64,000 nucleotides of DNA from Paguma larvata (GCA_030068075.1 CM057831.1:7763464-7827463), one strand, 5' to 3'; numbered from the stretch's first letter, positions 10,442 to 22,279 are shown. Translations and numbers: made by a program. The notes: generated by a model from the sequence alone, not told the origin.

Positions 10442-11836
10442 TGTGCATGCTGTCCGTGCCCCCCCAGGATGAGCGTGCTGTCCATGCCCCCGCCAAGGAT
10501 GAGCGTGCTGTCTGTGCCGCCCCCCCAAGGATGAGCGTGTTGTCCGTGCCCCCCCAGGATGTGCATGCTGTTGATGCCCTCCGTGCCCCCCCAGGATGAG
10601 CATGCCCCCCGTGTCCCCCCGAGGATGAGCATGCTGTCCGTGCCCCCCCAGGATGTGCATGCTCTCTGTGCCCCCCCGAGGATGAGCGTGCTGTCCATGC
10701 CCCCCCTTCCCGAGGATGAGCATGCTGTCCGTGCCCCCCCAAGATGAGCATGCTGTCCGTGCCCCCCCAGAATGTGCGTGCTGTCTGTGCCCCCCCCAGG
10801 ATGAGCTTTCTGTCCATGCCCCCCCAGGATGAGCATGCTGTCTGTGCCCCCCCAGGATGTGTGTGCTGTCCATGCCACCCCAGAATGAGCATGCTGTCCG
10901 TGTCCCCCCAGGATAAGCATGCTGTCCGTGCCCCCCCAGGATGAGCATGCTGTCCGTGCCCCCCTAGGATGAGCGTGCTGTCCGTGCCCCCCCAGGATGT
11001 GCGTGCTGTACGTGCCCCCCCCAGGATGAGCTTGCTGTCTGTGCCCCCCCAGGATGAGCATGCTGTCCGTGCCCCCCCAAGGATGAGCATGCTGTCCGTG
11101 TCCCCCCAAGGATGAGCTTGCTGTCCGTGCCCCCCCAGGATGTGCGTGCTGTCCGTGCCCCCCCAGGATGAGCGTGCTGTCCGTGCCCCCCCAGGATGAG
11201 CGTGCTGTCCTGTGCCCCCGCCCCGAGGATGAGCGTGCTGTCCGTGTCCCCCCCAAGGATGAGCGTGCTGTCGTGCCCCCCCAAGGATGAGCTTGCTGTC
11301 CGTGCTTCCCCAGGATGAGCTTGCTGTCCGTGCCCCCCCAGGATGTGCGTGCTGTCCGTGCCCCCCCAGGATGTGTGTGCTGTCCGTGCCCCCCCAGGAT
11401 GAGCTTGCTGTCCGTGCCCCCCCAGGATGAGCTTGCTGTCCATGCCCCCCCAGGATGTGTGTGCTGTCCGTGCCCCCCCCAGGATGAGCATGCTGTCCGT
11501 GTCCCCCCCAGGATGTACGTGCTGTCCGTGTCCCCCCCCAGGATGAGCTTGCTGTCCGTGACCCCCCAGGATGAGCTTGCTGTCCCTGTCCCCTTCAGGA
11601 TGAGCTTGCTGTCCGTGCCCCCCCAGGATGTGCGTGCTGTACGTGCCCCCCCCAGGATGAGCTTGCTGTCCGTGTCCCCCTCAGGATGAGCTTGCTGTCC
11701 ATGTCCCCCCAGGATGAGCGTGCTGTCCGTGCCCCCCTCCCCAGAATGTGCGTGCTGTCCGTGCCCCCCCAGGATAAGCTTGCTGTCCGTGCCCCCCCAG
11801 GATGTGCGTGCTGTCCATGTCCCCCCCCCCCCAGGA
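10442..11836. repeat. 28-bp minisatellite, about 50 units
   Basis: Tandem array of a GC-rich unit of about 28 bases, of the form GATGAGCGTGCTGTCCGTGC followed by CCCCCCAG. Unit variants differ at a few positions: GATGAGC(G/A/T)TG versus GATGTGCGTG, CCGTG versus CCATG/CTGTG/TACGTG, and C-run length 6 to 14. The plus strand is C-rich, so the minus strand carries a run of seven G's once per unit. Most units hold one or two CpGs. There is almost no stop codon in several minus-strand frames, giving spurious open frames up to 288 codons with a 28-residue period. No non-repeat gene lies within. Confidence 0.97.
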
Positions 11837-12697
11837 CGTGACTCTTCTGCCCTTTAACAACCACAGCAAAGATCTCAGGGCTTACCCTGCATGTGCGCCT
11901 CGTATGGGTGCTATTAACCCCCTCGATCCCCACCACCAACACTTCACAGCAGGTTCTGTTACTAACATCCCTGTATTTTAGATGAAGAAGCCGGCAGAGA
12001 GGGGAATTAACCTCCTGCACTAGCGAGCCGAGGAGGAAGGATGTGGAGGCTGGAAGCCTGGCTTTACAACTCAGGTCTCCTAAGTCCCAGCATCCGATCC
12101 TTTCCGCGGCCGTGTGCCTTCGTTTGCCTATCGCGTGTTGCTATTGCTTGGTCATTGGTCATTTTGGGGGCCTAGGCTTCCTCTGTCAATCAGATCATAA
12201 GACACCTGAAGATCAAGACTCTGGCGGGCGCATCTTTGTACTTTTCACAGCATCGGGGCAGAATCTTGCACGTACGATTGCTTAATCAATGACGAGTGAG
12301 TAACATGGTGAACGAGAGACACTAAGCAAGTTCAGGCTTTCCCCTAACTTACTTTGCCTCCTAAGAATCCCTCCAAGAATACACCTGACTCCCCCAGGAG
12401 AAGTGATTTTAAAAACTAAGTAACTAAGCACTTAAAGAAAAATTCATCCCTCCTGATGAACTTATGCTCCTGCTGCTTCCTTTTTTTATTTCTGCTACCA
12501 CGAAGCTCAAGGTGGTTTTTTCTTTGGAAGCCTTGGTATTCTTTAGCGTAAATGTTCTGCTGCAACTATACTTCCCTTTATTTTTCTGAAATGTGTTATC
12601 TTTGTTTCCTTTTATTAATTGCTTTAAAATTTTTACCCACCTATTTGATCGTAAGCTACATCATTTTCTCTTCGGAGGTCTAATAGTCTGGAGCAGG
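11837..12697. other. Unassigned single-copy sequence
   Basis: No repeat family or gene seen. 12500-12640 is T-rich. Confidence 0.4.
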
Positions 12698-12826
12698 CGT
12701 GCCTCAGTTTCCTCATCTGTAAAATGAGAATAACAACAGTCCCTCCATCACGGGGTTGTCGTGGGGACCGAATGGGTTGAGCATGAGAAACACCTGAGAC
12801 AGAGCGTGGCCAATAGTAAGTACTAC
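12698..12826 (+). mobile_element. MIR SINE
   Basis: 'gcctcagtttcctcatctgtaaaatgag', then 'ggggttgtcgtggggaccgaatg' and 'gtggccaatagtaagtact'. This is the MIR core and 3' part in order. Confidence 0.8.
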
Positions 12827-12989
12827 GAGAAGGGGGCAGAGAGAGAATCAGAATATTCTTCCAGGGGTCCAAGGAACACGCACATGCACATGTGTGGAAT
12901 ATAACTTACACCCTAGGCTAGCTCTCTTTCCTGAACTCCAGGCTTGTACAGCCAGCCACGTACGTGTTACCTCCACTTGCACCACTGAT

Positions 12990-13925
12990 AGACATCTCAA
13001 GGTGCCCAAAAGTGAACTCCTGAAATTCCTAGCCCAGATCTTTTCTTCCCCAAATCTTCCTCGTCTGGGGTGATGGCCATTTCAAAATTCCAGTTACTCA
13101 GGCCGAAACCTTTAAAGACCCCTTTGTCTTCCATTTCCTCATACCTCACATCCAGTCCAACTTGGCTCTACCTTCACGACTTACCCGGAAGTCCACCACT
13201 TCTCGCCCCCTTTACTGCCGTCGCTCCTCTCAGAGGCACTTGGAATTCTAGCTTCCGGCCCGGCTCTATCTTTCCTGCCTCCTGTCTGCTTCCAATGAGC
13301 GATCCTGCCCAAACAGACTCAGCTTCTTGTGGTACTCACTGTGGAAGCCAACATTTCACCATAACCTCTATGACCTGAACAGACCTGCCCCATAGGCCCC
13401 CTCTGGCCCTCACTCCTTCTCGGCCTCACAGCTCCCCCTTACCTCCTCTAGGTCCTTCCCTGACCACTTGTCTAAAATTGCAACCTCCCCTACACACACA
13501 ACCCCATCCCCTGCCTTGTTTCTCTAAATAGCACTAGGCACCAATAACTTACCAAATGGAGACACCGTTTAGCTTACTGATCAAGGCCAAATCACCTGGG
13601 CTGAGTTCTGGCTGTGCCCCTCACCAGCTGGGTGATCGCGTGCAAGTTACCTAGTCTTTCTGTGCAACTTTCCCGTCTTTCAAAGGGGATTCTTGTAACA
13701 ATTAAATGCATTAACATGTATCTAGGACATCTGACATACTGTAAGCCCCCTGTACACGCCAGCTACTATTTATTTATTAACTATCTCTCCCACTAGAATG
13801 AAAGTTTCCCTAGGAAAGGAAGTGTTGCTTGTATATTTCGTTTGCTGCTCTATTAGCAACGTGTAGCAGCAGCGCCTGGTATCTATTAGGTACTCAATAA
13901 ATGCTTGTCGGATGCATGCAGCTAC
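12990..13925 (+). mobile_element. L2 LINE 3' region, split by MIR
   Basis: Long recognisable L2 stretch: 'gtgaactcctgaaattcc', 'cagttactcaggccgaaacc', 'cttggctctacctt', 'ccttccctgaccacttgtctaaaattgc', then after the MIR the end 'cccactagaatgaaagtttcc...tactcaataaatgcttg'. Confidence 0.85.
13566..13770 (+). mobile_element. MIR SINE inserted in L2
   Basis: MIR head-to-tail: 'ctgggctgagttctggctg', 'ccagctgggtgatcgcgtgcaagttacc', '...aattaaatgcattaacatg'. L2 text resumes immediately after it, so this is a nested ancient insertion. Confidence 0.75.
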
Positions 13926-14310
13926 ACCCTAGGAGAAAGCTCTTATACAGAATTCGCAGGGGTTTGCTTAGAAGCAGCACCTGAAACTTTAAAAACAGAA
14001 TAGAGAAAAAAAGCTGGGATGGAAAGAAAAATTAACATCTGGATTTGAGGGGTTGTTTTGGGGAGAGGTATCTACAGTTATGGGAGACGTAGGAGAAGAA
14101 TCAACAAATAAAGGTGAGACACGGCCAGCAAGGCGAGACGAGACCCAAGAGAGTGTGCTAGCACAAAAACACCAGGGAAAAGAAAACTTTGAGGATTGGG
14201 AGTGAGCGGCAGTGTGAAACACTACTGAGGGAGGGAGGAGATGGAGGCCCCGGTCAGACCAGGGATTTGGAGGGCACAGGAGTACAGTTACTCTCAACAG
14301 AGCAAATTTA
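13926..14310. other. Unassigned sequence
   Basis: Purine-rich plus strand, no family recognised; the 148-residue minus-strand frame here runs into the SINE. Confidence 0.4.
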
Positions 14311-14528
14311 GGGGCACCCGGGTGGCTCAATGGGTTAAACGCCCGACTTTGGCTCAGGTCATGTTCTCGTGGTTTGTGAGTTGGAGCTCCAAGTTGGGCT
14401 CTGTGCTGACAGTTGGAGCCTGGAGGCTGCTTCACATTCTGTGTCTCCGTCTCTCTCTGCCCCTACCCCACTTGCATGTACGTGCGCGCTCTCTCTCTCA
14501 AAAATAAACAAGTATTAAAAAAAAAAAA
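14311..14528 (+). mobile_element. Feliform CAN SINE with target-site duplication
   Basis: GGGGCACCCGGGTGGCTCAA head, TC-rich stretch, poly-A tail of 12-13. AGAGCAAATT flanks it at 14299-14308 and 14529-14538. Confidence 0.95.
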
Positions 14529-14538
14529 AGAGCAAATT

Positions 14539-14874
14539 AAGTAACAAGGTAGGAAGAAAAACCAAGATGAGCCAAAGAGGAATGACAGAGCAGGAAAAAG
14601 CAGCAGCCACTATTGACTGCTTTTGACGTTAAGCAGCGAAAGCAAACAGAAAAGGAAAGTTGTCAAAATAGAGCTGTTCTCCTTTCACACACAGAAGTCA
14701 GTCTTCACCAGGACTCTTTACATGAAGCCCCGTTTTCAAGTGAGGCATTGTTAGGAGTTACTATTTATTTATACACAATACCCTTATTGATCACTATTTA
14801 TGTACTGTTGTTACAGGCACAAAAATCTCTCTCCCTTTCCCCGTTTTTCTAGACTTATAAAGCGTGTTTGTGGG
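14539..14874. other. Unassigned sequence
   Basis: Nothing recognised. Confidence 0.4.
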
Positions 14875-15085
14875 TTTTTTTTAACATTTATTCATTTTTG
14901 AGAGACAGAGACAGAGTGTGAGCGAGGGAGGGGCAGAGAGAGAGGGAGACACAGACTCTGAAGCAGAGTCCAGGCTCTGAGCTGTCAGCACAGAGCGCGA
15001 CGTGGGGCTTGAACTCAAAGACCATGAGATCATGACCTGAGCCAAAGTTGGACCCTTAATTGACTGAGCCACCCAAGTGCTCCCC
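14875..15085 (-). mobile_element. Feliform CAN SINE (left arm of inverted pair)
   Basis: Poly-T start, body with 'agatcatgacctgagcc', end 'gactgagccacccaagtgc'. Its head faces the head of the SINE at 15114 with under 30 bases between. Confidence 0.95.
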
Positions 15086-15113
15086 TTTTTTTCTTTTTTT
15101 TTTAAGAATAGGT

Positions 15114-15337
15114 GGGGCACCTGGGTGGCTCAGTCAGTTAAGCATCCAACTTTGGCTCAGGTCGTGATCTCACGGTTTATGAGTTCAGGCCCCACGTCGG
15201 GCTCTGTGCTGACACCTCAGAGCCTGGAGCCTGCTTCGGATTCTGTGTCTCCCTCTCTCTCTCTGCCCCTGCCCCGTTTGTGCTCTGTCTCTGTCTTTCA
15301 AAAATAAACAAATATAAAAAAAATTTAAAAAAAAAAG
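15114..15337 (+). mobile_element. Feliform CAN SINE (right arm of inverted pair)
   Basis: GGGGCACCTGGGTGGCTCAG head, TC-rich run, A-rich tail to 15337. Opposite orientation to its left neighbour. Confidence 0.95.
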
Positions 15338-18169
15338 AAAAGGTGCAAGCTTGATACATGTGTATATAATTTGTTCCTAAATGAGATTAAACAGCAATCT
15401 TCATTAACTCCCGTTTATTTTTTCTCATAGAATTCAAAATCTCTTTGTGGACTGAATCTATTAACACATCAATTTTTTTTTTTAAAAAAAGGTATGTTCT
15501 AGATTAGGGACTTGAGAGAATACCCACTCCCCACCTACCCTCTACTGGTATTGACTGATTTCCTAAGTTCTTTCACGGCAACTGAAACATGTAGGACTCT
15601 ACAGCTTTGGTTCCTCTTTTTTGTTATCTGCCTGGCACTACAGCAGCTGCAATGGGGTTAACAGGCAAATGTCTCCGTCACCCGGAAGCACCACCAAGAG
15701 GCCCCTGTGAAGCCGCAGGACCCTGGGGCTGCAGAGAAATGGGGGAACAGAGCAGCCAAATCCTGAGGGCCTGTGGCATGCACAGAGACCAGAGGAGTGT
15801 GCCAGCTCCCCAGAGTTGTGCTCCGGAGTTAAATCCATAACACTCACGACCAGGTTGTAAATTTCAGGCCATAGTTCATTAACTCCAGAAGTTCAAAACG
15901 ATACCCCCTGCTCGTCCAGTCAATGCGGCTGAGAGTTTTCCCGGCGTGTGATGATCCATCAACAATTGGATTCCAATATCTTTTGCTTCATTAATAGAGT
16001 CACACGGGCCCCTCCTATGGAGCCGGGTAAGACTCCTGCCCGCACGCCTGCTCGCAGGGGCTGCATCTATGCCGGCTGCATCTTGAGCCTCGAGCTTCAG
16101 GCAGATTCCCAGGTATGCATTTTCCTGACCAGGATCTCCAGTTTGACCACAGCTGGCATCAAAATGCCTTCCATGGGGCTGCGTGAGCTTTAAAGAGAGA
16201 TTCCCAGGGCCGATTCAAGCCGGTGCGTATCTTAGAAAACACGATGCAGCTTTAGCAATCGGGATTATCTCCTAAAACTCATACCTGCAGCCTCGTTCCC
16301 TTTCGACTTGATGGTTTTCTACAGTCTAAGATGCAAGGCACTTCTGCCGGGCCCCTGCGAAGTCACTTCCTCTACACATGTTGCCTACGCGGTCATCAAG
16401 GGGCCGTGTGAGTCACTGCCAAGAAGGGGATCGTAAGCTCAGGGTTTGTTAGGCTGTGGGTGACCCAGAGTAGCCAAAAACATGAGAAACCAGAGGTGTG
16501 AGCACAATGCGTGCTGAGGGGACAGTGGTAACTGTCAAAACAGGAAGCTAGAATCTGGCGCTAAGTCTAAAGACAAGTGTGGACTTGGGAATGAGGCAAA
16601 GCCAAGGTCAGGAGACTGTCCAAGGAAGGGCAGCAGCAAAGGCAGGTGGATTTTTAGCGGTTTGCTATAAACATCACGTGAGGCATGGTGGGTCAGTTTG
16701 GCTTATGGGCCCTGGGTGGGATTCTGCCGTAGGGGCCCCGAACCATGAGGGTGCCCCTTCCCTTAACCAAACCTTCCTCCTCCACTGACAGCCTTTGAAA
16801 CCATAAAAGTGTCCCCCACACACAGGGCATCACCACCGTGATTTTCAGAACCTTTGTGAAATTCAAATGAAGTTTTTTTTCCTTAGCAACCCTCCCCACT
16901 GGGGATTCTTTATTTTATTTTATTTTCAAGATCCCAAAGTCTCTTGCCTTCTAAGCCACTAAAACTACCTATATTGTGGACCCCGTAAACCTCCATTGCC
17001 CATAAGCACTAGTAACATTTTCTGCCTCTTGTTAATAAATTGTTCCTCTCTTTGCACAGCAGAGAAAGATGAAGACAAAATTGGGGGGAATTATTTCCCA
17101 AGTATTGTTTCTCTAACAATAGCAATCCTTGCTCCTGAGAACTCTATTTTGCTTAATATGTTCTTTCTGCAAAGTGGTAAAATGTGACAGTGTAATAACC
17201 CAAAAAGCAGCGTGAAGGGCCTGATTCCCGAAAGTGTCCACCGAGAAAACATACAAGTGTTTCCATCAAGAAGGAATTGTGTGCATTGAGAGAAGGTAAG
17301 TGCACAAAATAAGGGTCTGCAATAAAGTGGGGTCCAGGCGTCAAGGATTAAATGTTTGGATTCTTTGCTTCACAATAGAAGCATTTGCAGGAAGAATGGG
17401 TCTCCATTTCTTTCCTTAATGGGGATATCACACGCACACAGCGAGTGCATGTCTTCTTCAGGATAAAAGGAAAATTGACCGGTTTAAACATAAAAAAAAA
17501 AGCACCTGGCCAACAAAAACAGCAATAATGCTGAACAAAATCAGAATAGATTTCAACGACAGTGGACCTTGAAGCTAGGTACTGGGGAGAACCTCCAGAC
17601 ATCATGTGTTACACAATCCCTGAGATATACAGCCAAGGGGTGTTTTGGCAACGGGTCCAAGGTGATCTTCTAAGTCACTTCAGATATTCACTGGCATTGG
17701 ACAGGAGGAGGGAGCGAGATCTTCAAGTCCATATATTATGGAAACCACTTTTTTCCCCCCTCTCACTTCCTTATTGTTTCTCCCTTCACTAGTTAACTCC
17801 TGAACATACCTTTGGAGGGCAACATGTCCACGAGGCACCTTGCCAGCCAGGAAGAGGCTTGGAAGGGTCGAGAGACAGGGGACACAGCCTGAAGCGGTCA
17901 GAGGGTGATTAGCCAAGAGAGAAGGGTGGCAGACTTGTCTGAAGAGATGAAAATCATAAGGAGCAAGATGGAAGAATGCATCACATGCTTGCCTGGTGAA
18001 GGCAACAGGTTTGAGGCAGACACAGCATGGACGCCAATGCAGGTCGGGCCAAGAGATCCAGCCCCCAGAAAGAAACCTCTCCTGTGCCAGGCAGGGCTGC
18101 AGTGTACGGTCAGGCATGTTTTCTCCTGCATGCGATGCCTTCATGCAGTAATGGCCCCTGGCTCCACTC
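15338..18169. other. Long single-copy stretch, no gene seen
   Basis: No repeat family recognised over most of it. 15860-16000 (AT-rich with 'ttcattaactcc' and 'gcttcattaatagag') could be a conserved non-coding segment. (TTTTA)n lies near 16908-16925. Open frames reach 77-123 codons without domains. Confidence 0.4.
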
Positions 18170-18605
18170 GCCACCATGTGACTCCACAATCCCTCTCACC
18201 AAATGAGCAACTTCTATCTCCCTGCTCCTTGACTTTGGGTTTGGCCATGTCACGTCTCTGGTCACTGCAACGCTAGCTAACATAATGGCCAATGGCTCCT
18301 AAAGCACTTATGCCTGCTTTCTGCACTCAACCATTGTCTTGAGAAGACCAGGCACCATCTAGCCTGTTAATCCCAGAGGGGGATGAGGGACATACGGGAC
18401 AAAAGTGGACTGACCAAGCTAAGCCTTGCCTTTGGCCACCCCAGCTTCACAAATGAGCTTCGGGAGATCAGGAAAACCACTCAAATGAACTCAGCTAACC
18501 CTCCATTAGTCATGAGATTAGCAAGATAGAAGACTGCAATTCTATGCCTTGGAGTTTTGGTGTGATCTGTTACACAGCACTTGTGGCCACAGCTGACAAA
18601 TACAA
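18170..18605 (+). mobile_element. Possible LTR remnant (MaLR-like)
   Basis: 'gactttgggtttggccatgtca...ctggtcactgcaacg' and the ending 'ccttggagttttggtgtgatctgttacacagcac' resemble a group of old mammalian LTRs. Family assignment is tentative. Confidence 0.4.
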
Positions 18606-20438
18606 GATGTGCAGCTGAGGAGGATGAGTGGGAGCTGAAATACAACCTGAGTTCTCCTGTGCAAACTGACTAGAGCTGGGTCACCCGGAGGAAAGGACTC
18701 TACTTGCTAAGTAACACAAAGGCACCATGTGGGTTAGTGGCCATCCTCGTAAGTATCAGTGCTCTCCATTTTCCCATCCCTCTTCTCTATTCTCCTGCAC
18801 CCCAGCCTAAAAGCCCCCTCCAAGCTTCCCTTGGCCACCTCCTATTAGCCTGAAATCTAGACGCTGCCTCTCAGCTTCATCGCGGCCAACCCTCTAGACT
18901 CTCTTAACACCCTAACCTTCGAAAGTTCCTTCCACGTCAACCCCCTGCCCTGGTCAACCCCAGGGTAACTTTCCCTTCTTCCTTCTTCAGCACAGTTGGA
19001 TAAAGGCTTCTCCCACCAGCCACGGCCCCAAGTTCAGCAGGCTCTGCACCTATTCTGGTTGACTCCCTGCTGCATGCCAGGGAGGCGACAGGCTGCAAAG
19101 CTCTTCTTACCAAGGTAAGACAACTATGCAGAACACAGAGCAGAAAGTGGTTCATATCATCAACGAGCTACAGATTAAGGGCTCTCAGTGTTCACGGGAG
19201 AAATTTACTTTTAGCTGGGGGTCTCAGGGGAGGTTTCAAGGAAGAAGTGACTTTGAACCAGATCTTGAAGGATGGAAAGGCTTTGCAGATGCAGAGAAAG
19301 GGAGGGTAGGGAGGGTGAAGCCCTTCAGGCAGAGAAGCAGCAGGAGAATTGGGCGGACGCCTTCCTCAAAGTTATGAAATCACCTTAGAACTGCTGAGAG
19401 ATATTTGGCGTGGGTCCATATACAGGGCTGGCACACAGGGATGGGGAATCTCCTTCCAAAAACCTAATTTGTCAACACCCTGGGCTCAGAGGAGGAAAAC
19501 AGAAGCCAGAGTCTCGTTAGCTTTGAACGTCCACAGTCCCTTGCAACCGAGTGGCTGCTGAGACATAGACACAGCCTGTGTAAATAGCACCGGATGGGAT
19601 TGTAGCTAATAGGGTTATTAATACCTGTCACATCCCAGGATGGCAGAATAATGCGGAGGTTTTCTACTATAGATTAAAACCAACCAACAGGGAATTTTCT
19701 GAGTCTGGCAGCCACAGCTTTCTCTACAGACATCTTTTCCTCCAGCCATGCGGACAGGGGTAAGTAATTGTCCTGGGGAAGGATTGTCACCATGGTAAAT
19801 GCAAAAGCAGGAACAAACCTGCCTCACTTAGCCTCAGGCAAGAACATGGGTATTTGAAATTCACAGATAATCCCCAAACCTTGCTTCAGCCTGCAGCTTT
19901 GACCTCTTTTCTGGTCCAGGCGGTCACCCCAAAGAAAAGCCACCTTTATTCGGGACTCATGTGTTCTGCTCGTGGGAAGAATCAGAACAAGGCAGGGGAG
20001 CTGGAGAGCGAAGGGGGTAGAAGGTAGGGTCTGGACGTTCTGCAGAAAGCTGGGCTCTGGAGTTGGGGCAGCTCCACTGGGGCCAAGTACCCGCCAAGCT
20101 GGCGAGTGTGATTGTCTCTATTCTCTTTCACAAAGGTGCCCAGGAACCCTGAAGAAGGAGCTCCAGGAGCACACATGTCAAAGGGTCGAAGCTCTGCTGG
20201 AGGCTTCTCCCTTAAGTAAGACACTTCAGCGCCACTCGCCTGGAAGAACTTGCACTTGTGCAGAAGGTATCTCAGGAAAGATTGCACGGAGCTTTGCTTT
20301 GCTTCTGCTTCCAAGTCTGTTTCATCTCTCTCTTCAAGAGAAAAGCTCTGGTCAGTAGTGGGAAGCTGTGAATACCTGAGGGGGGGCTTTAGCTGCTGCC
20401 ATAGGATGCGCACTCCTCCTTAAAAATTGTCAGGGGTT
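18606..20438. other. Mostly unassigned single-copy sequence
   Basis: One possible L2 fragment at 19200-19345. Otherwise no repeat or gene recognised. Confidence 0.4.
19200..19345 (-). mobile_element. Possible L2 fragment
   Basis: 'gaagtgactttgaaccagatcttgaaggatgg' and 'ccttcaggcagag' follow the reverse L2 internal order. Confidence 0.45.
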
Positions 20439-20643
20439 GGGGCGCCTTGGGTGGCTCAGTCGGTTGAGCATCTGACTTCGGCTCAGGTCATGATCTCACA
20501 GTTTGTGGGTTCGAGCGGGCTCTGTGCTGACAGAGCTCGGAGCCTGGAGTCTGCTTCGGATTCTGTGTCTCCCTCCTCTCTCTACCCCTCCTCCCCCACT
20601 CATAAATAAATACACATTAAAAAATATTTTTAATTAAAAAAAA
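20439..20643 (+). mobile_element. Feliform CAN SINE
   Basis: GGGGCGCCTTGGGTGGCTCAG head; a small deletion in the 'gttcgagc...gggctctg' region; TC-rich run and A/T-rich tail. Confidence 0.93.
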
Positions 20644-20945
20644 TCTCCGTCTGGGGCTCCAGGTGAGCCCTGGGGTGAATCTCAGATACTGAGTACAGCA
20701 AGAAAAACAGGAGAATAAAACCTGGGACTCACGCAATCCTCTTTGGGCAGAACCTGTCCTGCAATCACCCTGGTTCAAGCCCCCCTGGAGGAGCCAAGTT
20801 CTCAGGAGAAGGCCCGGCCCCATGACACAGCAAGGTCTGTGGTTCCCTTTGGAGAGGGAGGCCTGGTCGTCCTTGGATGTTTGGATCCTTCCTTCTTTCC
20901 CCTTTGATTTTTGGCTACTCCTGGGAATCAAATTCTTCACTCAAC

Positions 20946-21524
20946 TGTTAGGGACTGAATTGTGCCCCCCGAACCTCATCTGTATGTTGAAGGCCTAACC
21001 CTTAATGTGACTCTATAGAGAAGGGCTTTTAGGGAGGCAATTAAGGTTAAAAGAGGCCATAAAGATGGGGCCTTAATCCAACATAACAAGTGTCCTTATA
21101 AGAAGAGGAAGAGCAGGGTGCTTGGGTGGCTCAGTTCGTTGAGCACCCAACTGCAGCTCAGGTCATAATCTCATGGTTTGTGGGTGTGAGCCCCACATCG
21201 GGCTCTATGCTGACAGCTTAGAGCCAGGAGCCTGCTTCATATTCTGTGTCTCCCTCTCTCTCTCTGCCCCTCCCACACTCTCTCTCTCAATAATAAACAT
21301 TTAAAAAGTTAATAAATAATAAGATACAGGAAAATGCACACAGAGGAAAGACCTAGGAGAAGACAGCCATAGAGCAGTGGTGGACAGAGGTCTCACCAGA
21401 AACCAGCCCTGATGGCACCTTTGTCTTGAACTCCAGCCTCCAGAACTGTGAGAAAAATCACTGTTTGTTGTTTAAGTCACCCAGTCTGTGATAGTCTATA
21501 TGACAGCCTGAGCAGACCAATATA
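20946..21524 (+). mobile_element. MLT1-type MaLR LTR, split by a SINE
   Basis: Follows the MLT1 LTR: 'tgttagggactgaattgtgccccc', 'atgttgaaggcctaaccc', 'ggggccttaatccaacat', 'gtccttataagaagagga', then after the SINE 'cctccagaactgtgag' and 'gttgtttaagtcacccagtctgtg'. Solo LTR; no internal retroviral genes are seen on either side. Confidence 0.85.
21114..21318 (+). mobile_element. Feliform CAN SINE inside the LTR
   Basis: 'ggtgcttgggtggctcagttcgttgagc' head, TC-rich run, AATAAACATTTAAAAA tail. It interrupts the LTR after 'aagaagaggaagag'. Confidence 0.93.
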
Positions 21525-21645
21525 CCTTCCGTACCCCATTCTGCCCCTAGGCACCTTGGTGTCTTCCTGGGGAGGAGAAGGAGTCATTCTGGTTCTAGTA
21601 ACCACCAAAAATCAGTGTGGAGGACAGAAATATCATACACCAGTT

Positions 21646-21825
21646 TAGAGAGCAGTGTGGCCTACTGGTTAAGGACATGAGCTATGGCCCATGGGAAGGT
21701 TAATTTTCCTTCCTGTCACATGGGATGATAACTGTTCCTTAGCACAGAGCAGTAGTAAAAATAAAGTTAAATAACAACACAGAGTAGGCACTTAACAAAA
21801 TGAGATCTGTTGTGTTTATTATATT
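21646..21825 (+). mobile_element. MIR SINE, internally deleted
   Basis: 'agagcagtgtggcctactggttaagg' is the MIR head; 'cctgtcacatgggatgataactg' and 'aaagttaaataac...gtaggcactta' are its 3' part. Confidence 0.7.
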
Positions 21826-21999
21826 TGATTGGCCCTACCAGTGCTATACAGTATGACCTTGGGTCTGGTTTCTCCACGTGTAAATAAGGAAGGTAGATGC
21901 TTGCCATCTACCAAGTATGGTGAGAGTTTGAAAAGAGGCAAAGCTAAGGAGGAGTCAAGGGAGAAAAATGCCTCAGACATCCAAAATGGGGTCTGTCTA

Positions 22000-22052
22000 T
22001 CATCATTATCACCATCATTGTCATCACCATCACCACCGCCACCACCACCACA
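22000..22052. repeat. (ATC/ACC)n trinucleotide-like repeat
   Basis: Imperfect CATCAT / CACCAC repeats. These produce spurious His or Asp/Val runs in open frames. Confidence 0.85.
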
Positions 22053-22268
22053 CCTGCTATGCTACTTCTCCGTAGGAGTGAGAGCTGGCAGTCATGCCTT
22101 GAGATTTCCACCCTGTGTTCTGGCTCTTGCTCCTCTGGCAGACTCCCAGGTATGGTCAGGTGGAGGTGTGAGGTCCTGTTGCCTGCTAACATAGCCCCTG
22201 GCAGACACAGAACCCCTCCTTCCCCATCATTCCTGTGCCACCTGGCTTCCACAGTACAAACTGCAGTT

Positions 22269-22279
22269 GGGGGGGGGGG
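22269..22279. repeat. G11 homopolymer
   Basis: Run of 11 G's; likely length-variable and error-prone in assemblies. Confidence 0.9.

Noticed and set aside
10338..11491. Minus-strand open frames of 250, 288, 175 and 170 codons
   Set aside because: They are translations of the 28-base minisatellite in different registers; the same Gly-Gly-His/Gln-His-Ala-His motif appears in every frame.
10442..11836. CRISPR-like array
   Set aside because: The repeats are contiguous without unique spacers, and this is mammalian DNA; it is a minisatellite.
20946..21524. Endogenous retrovirus with genes
   Set aside because: Only a solo MaLR-type LTR is present; no gag, pol or env-like frame flanks it.
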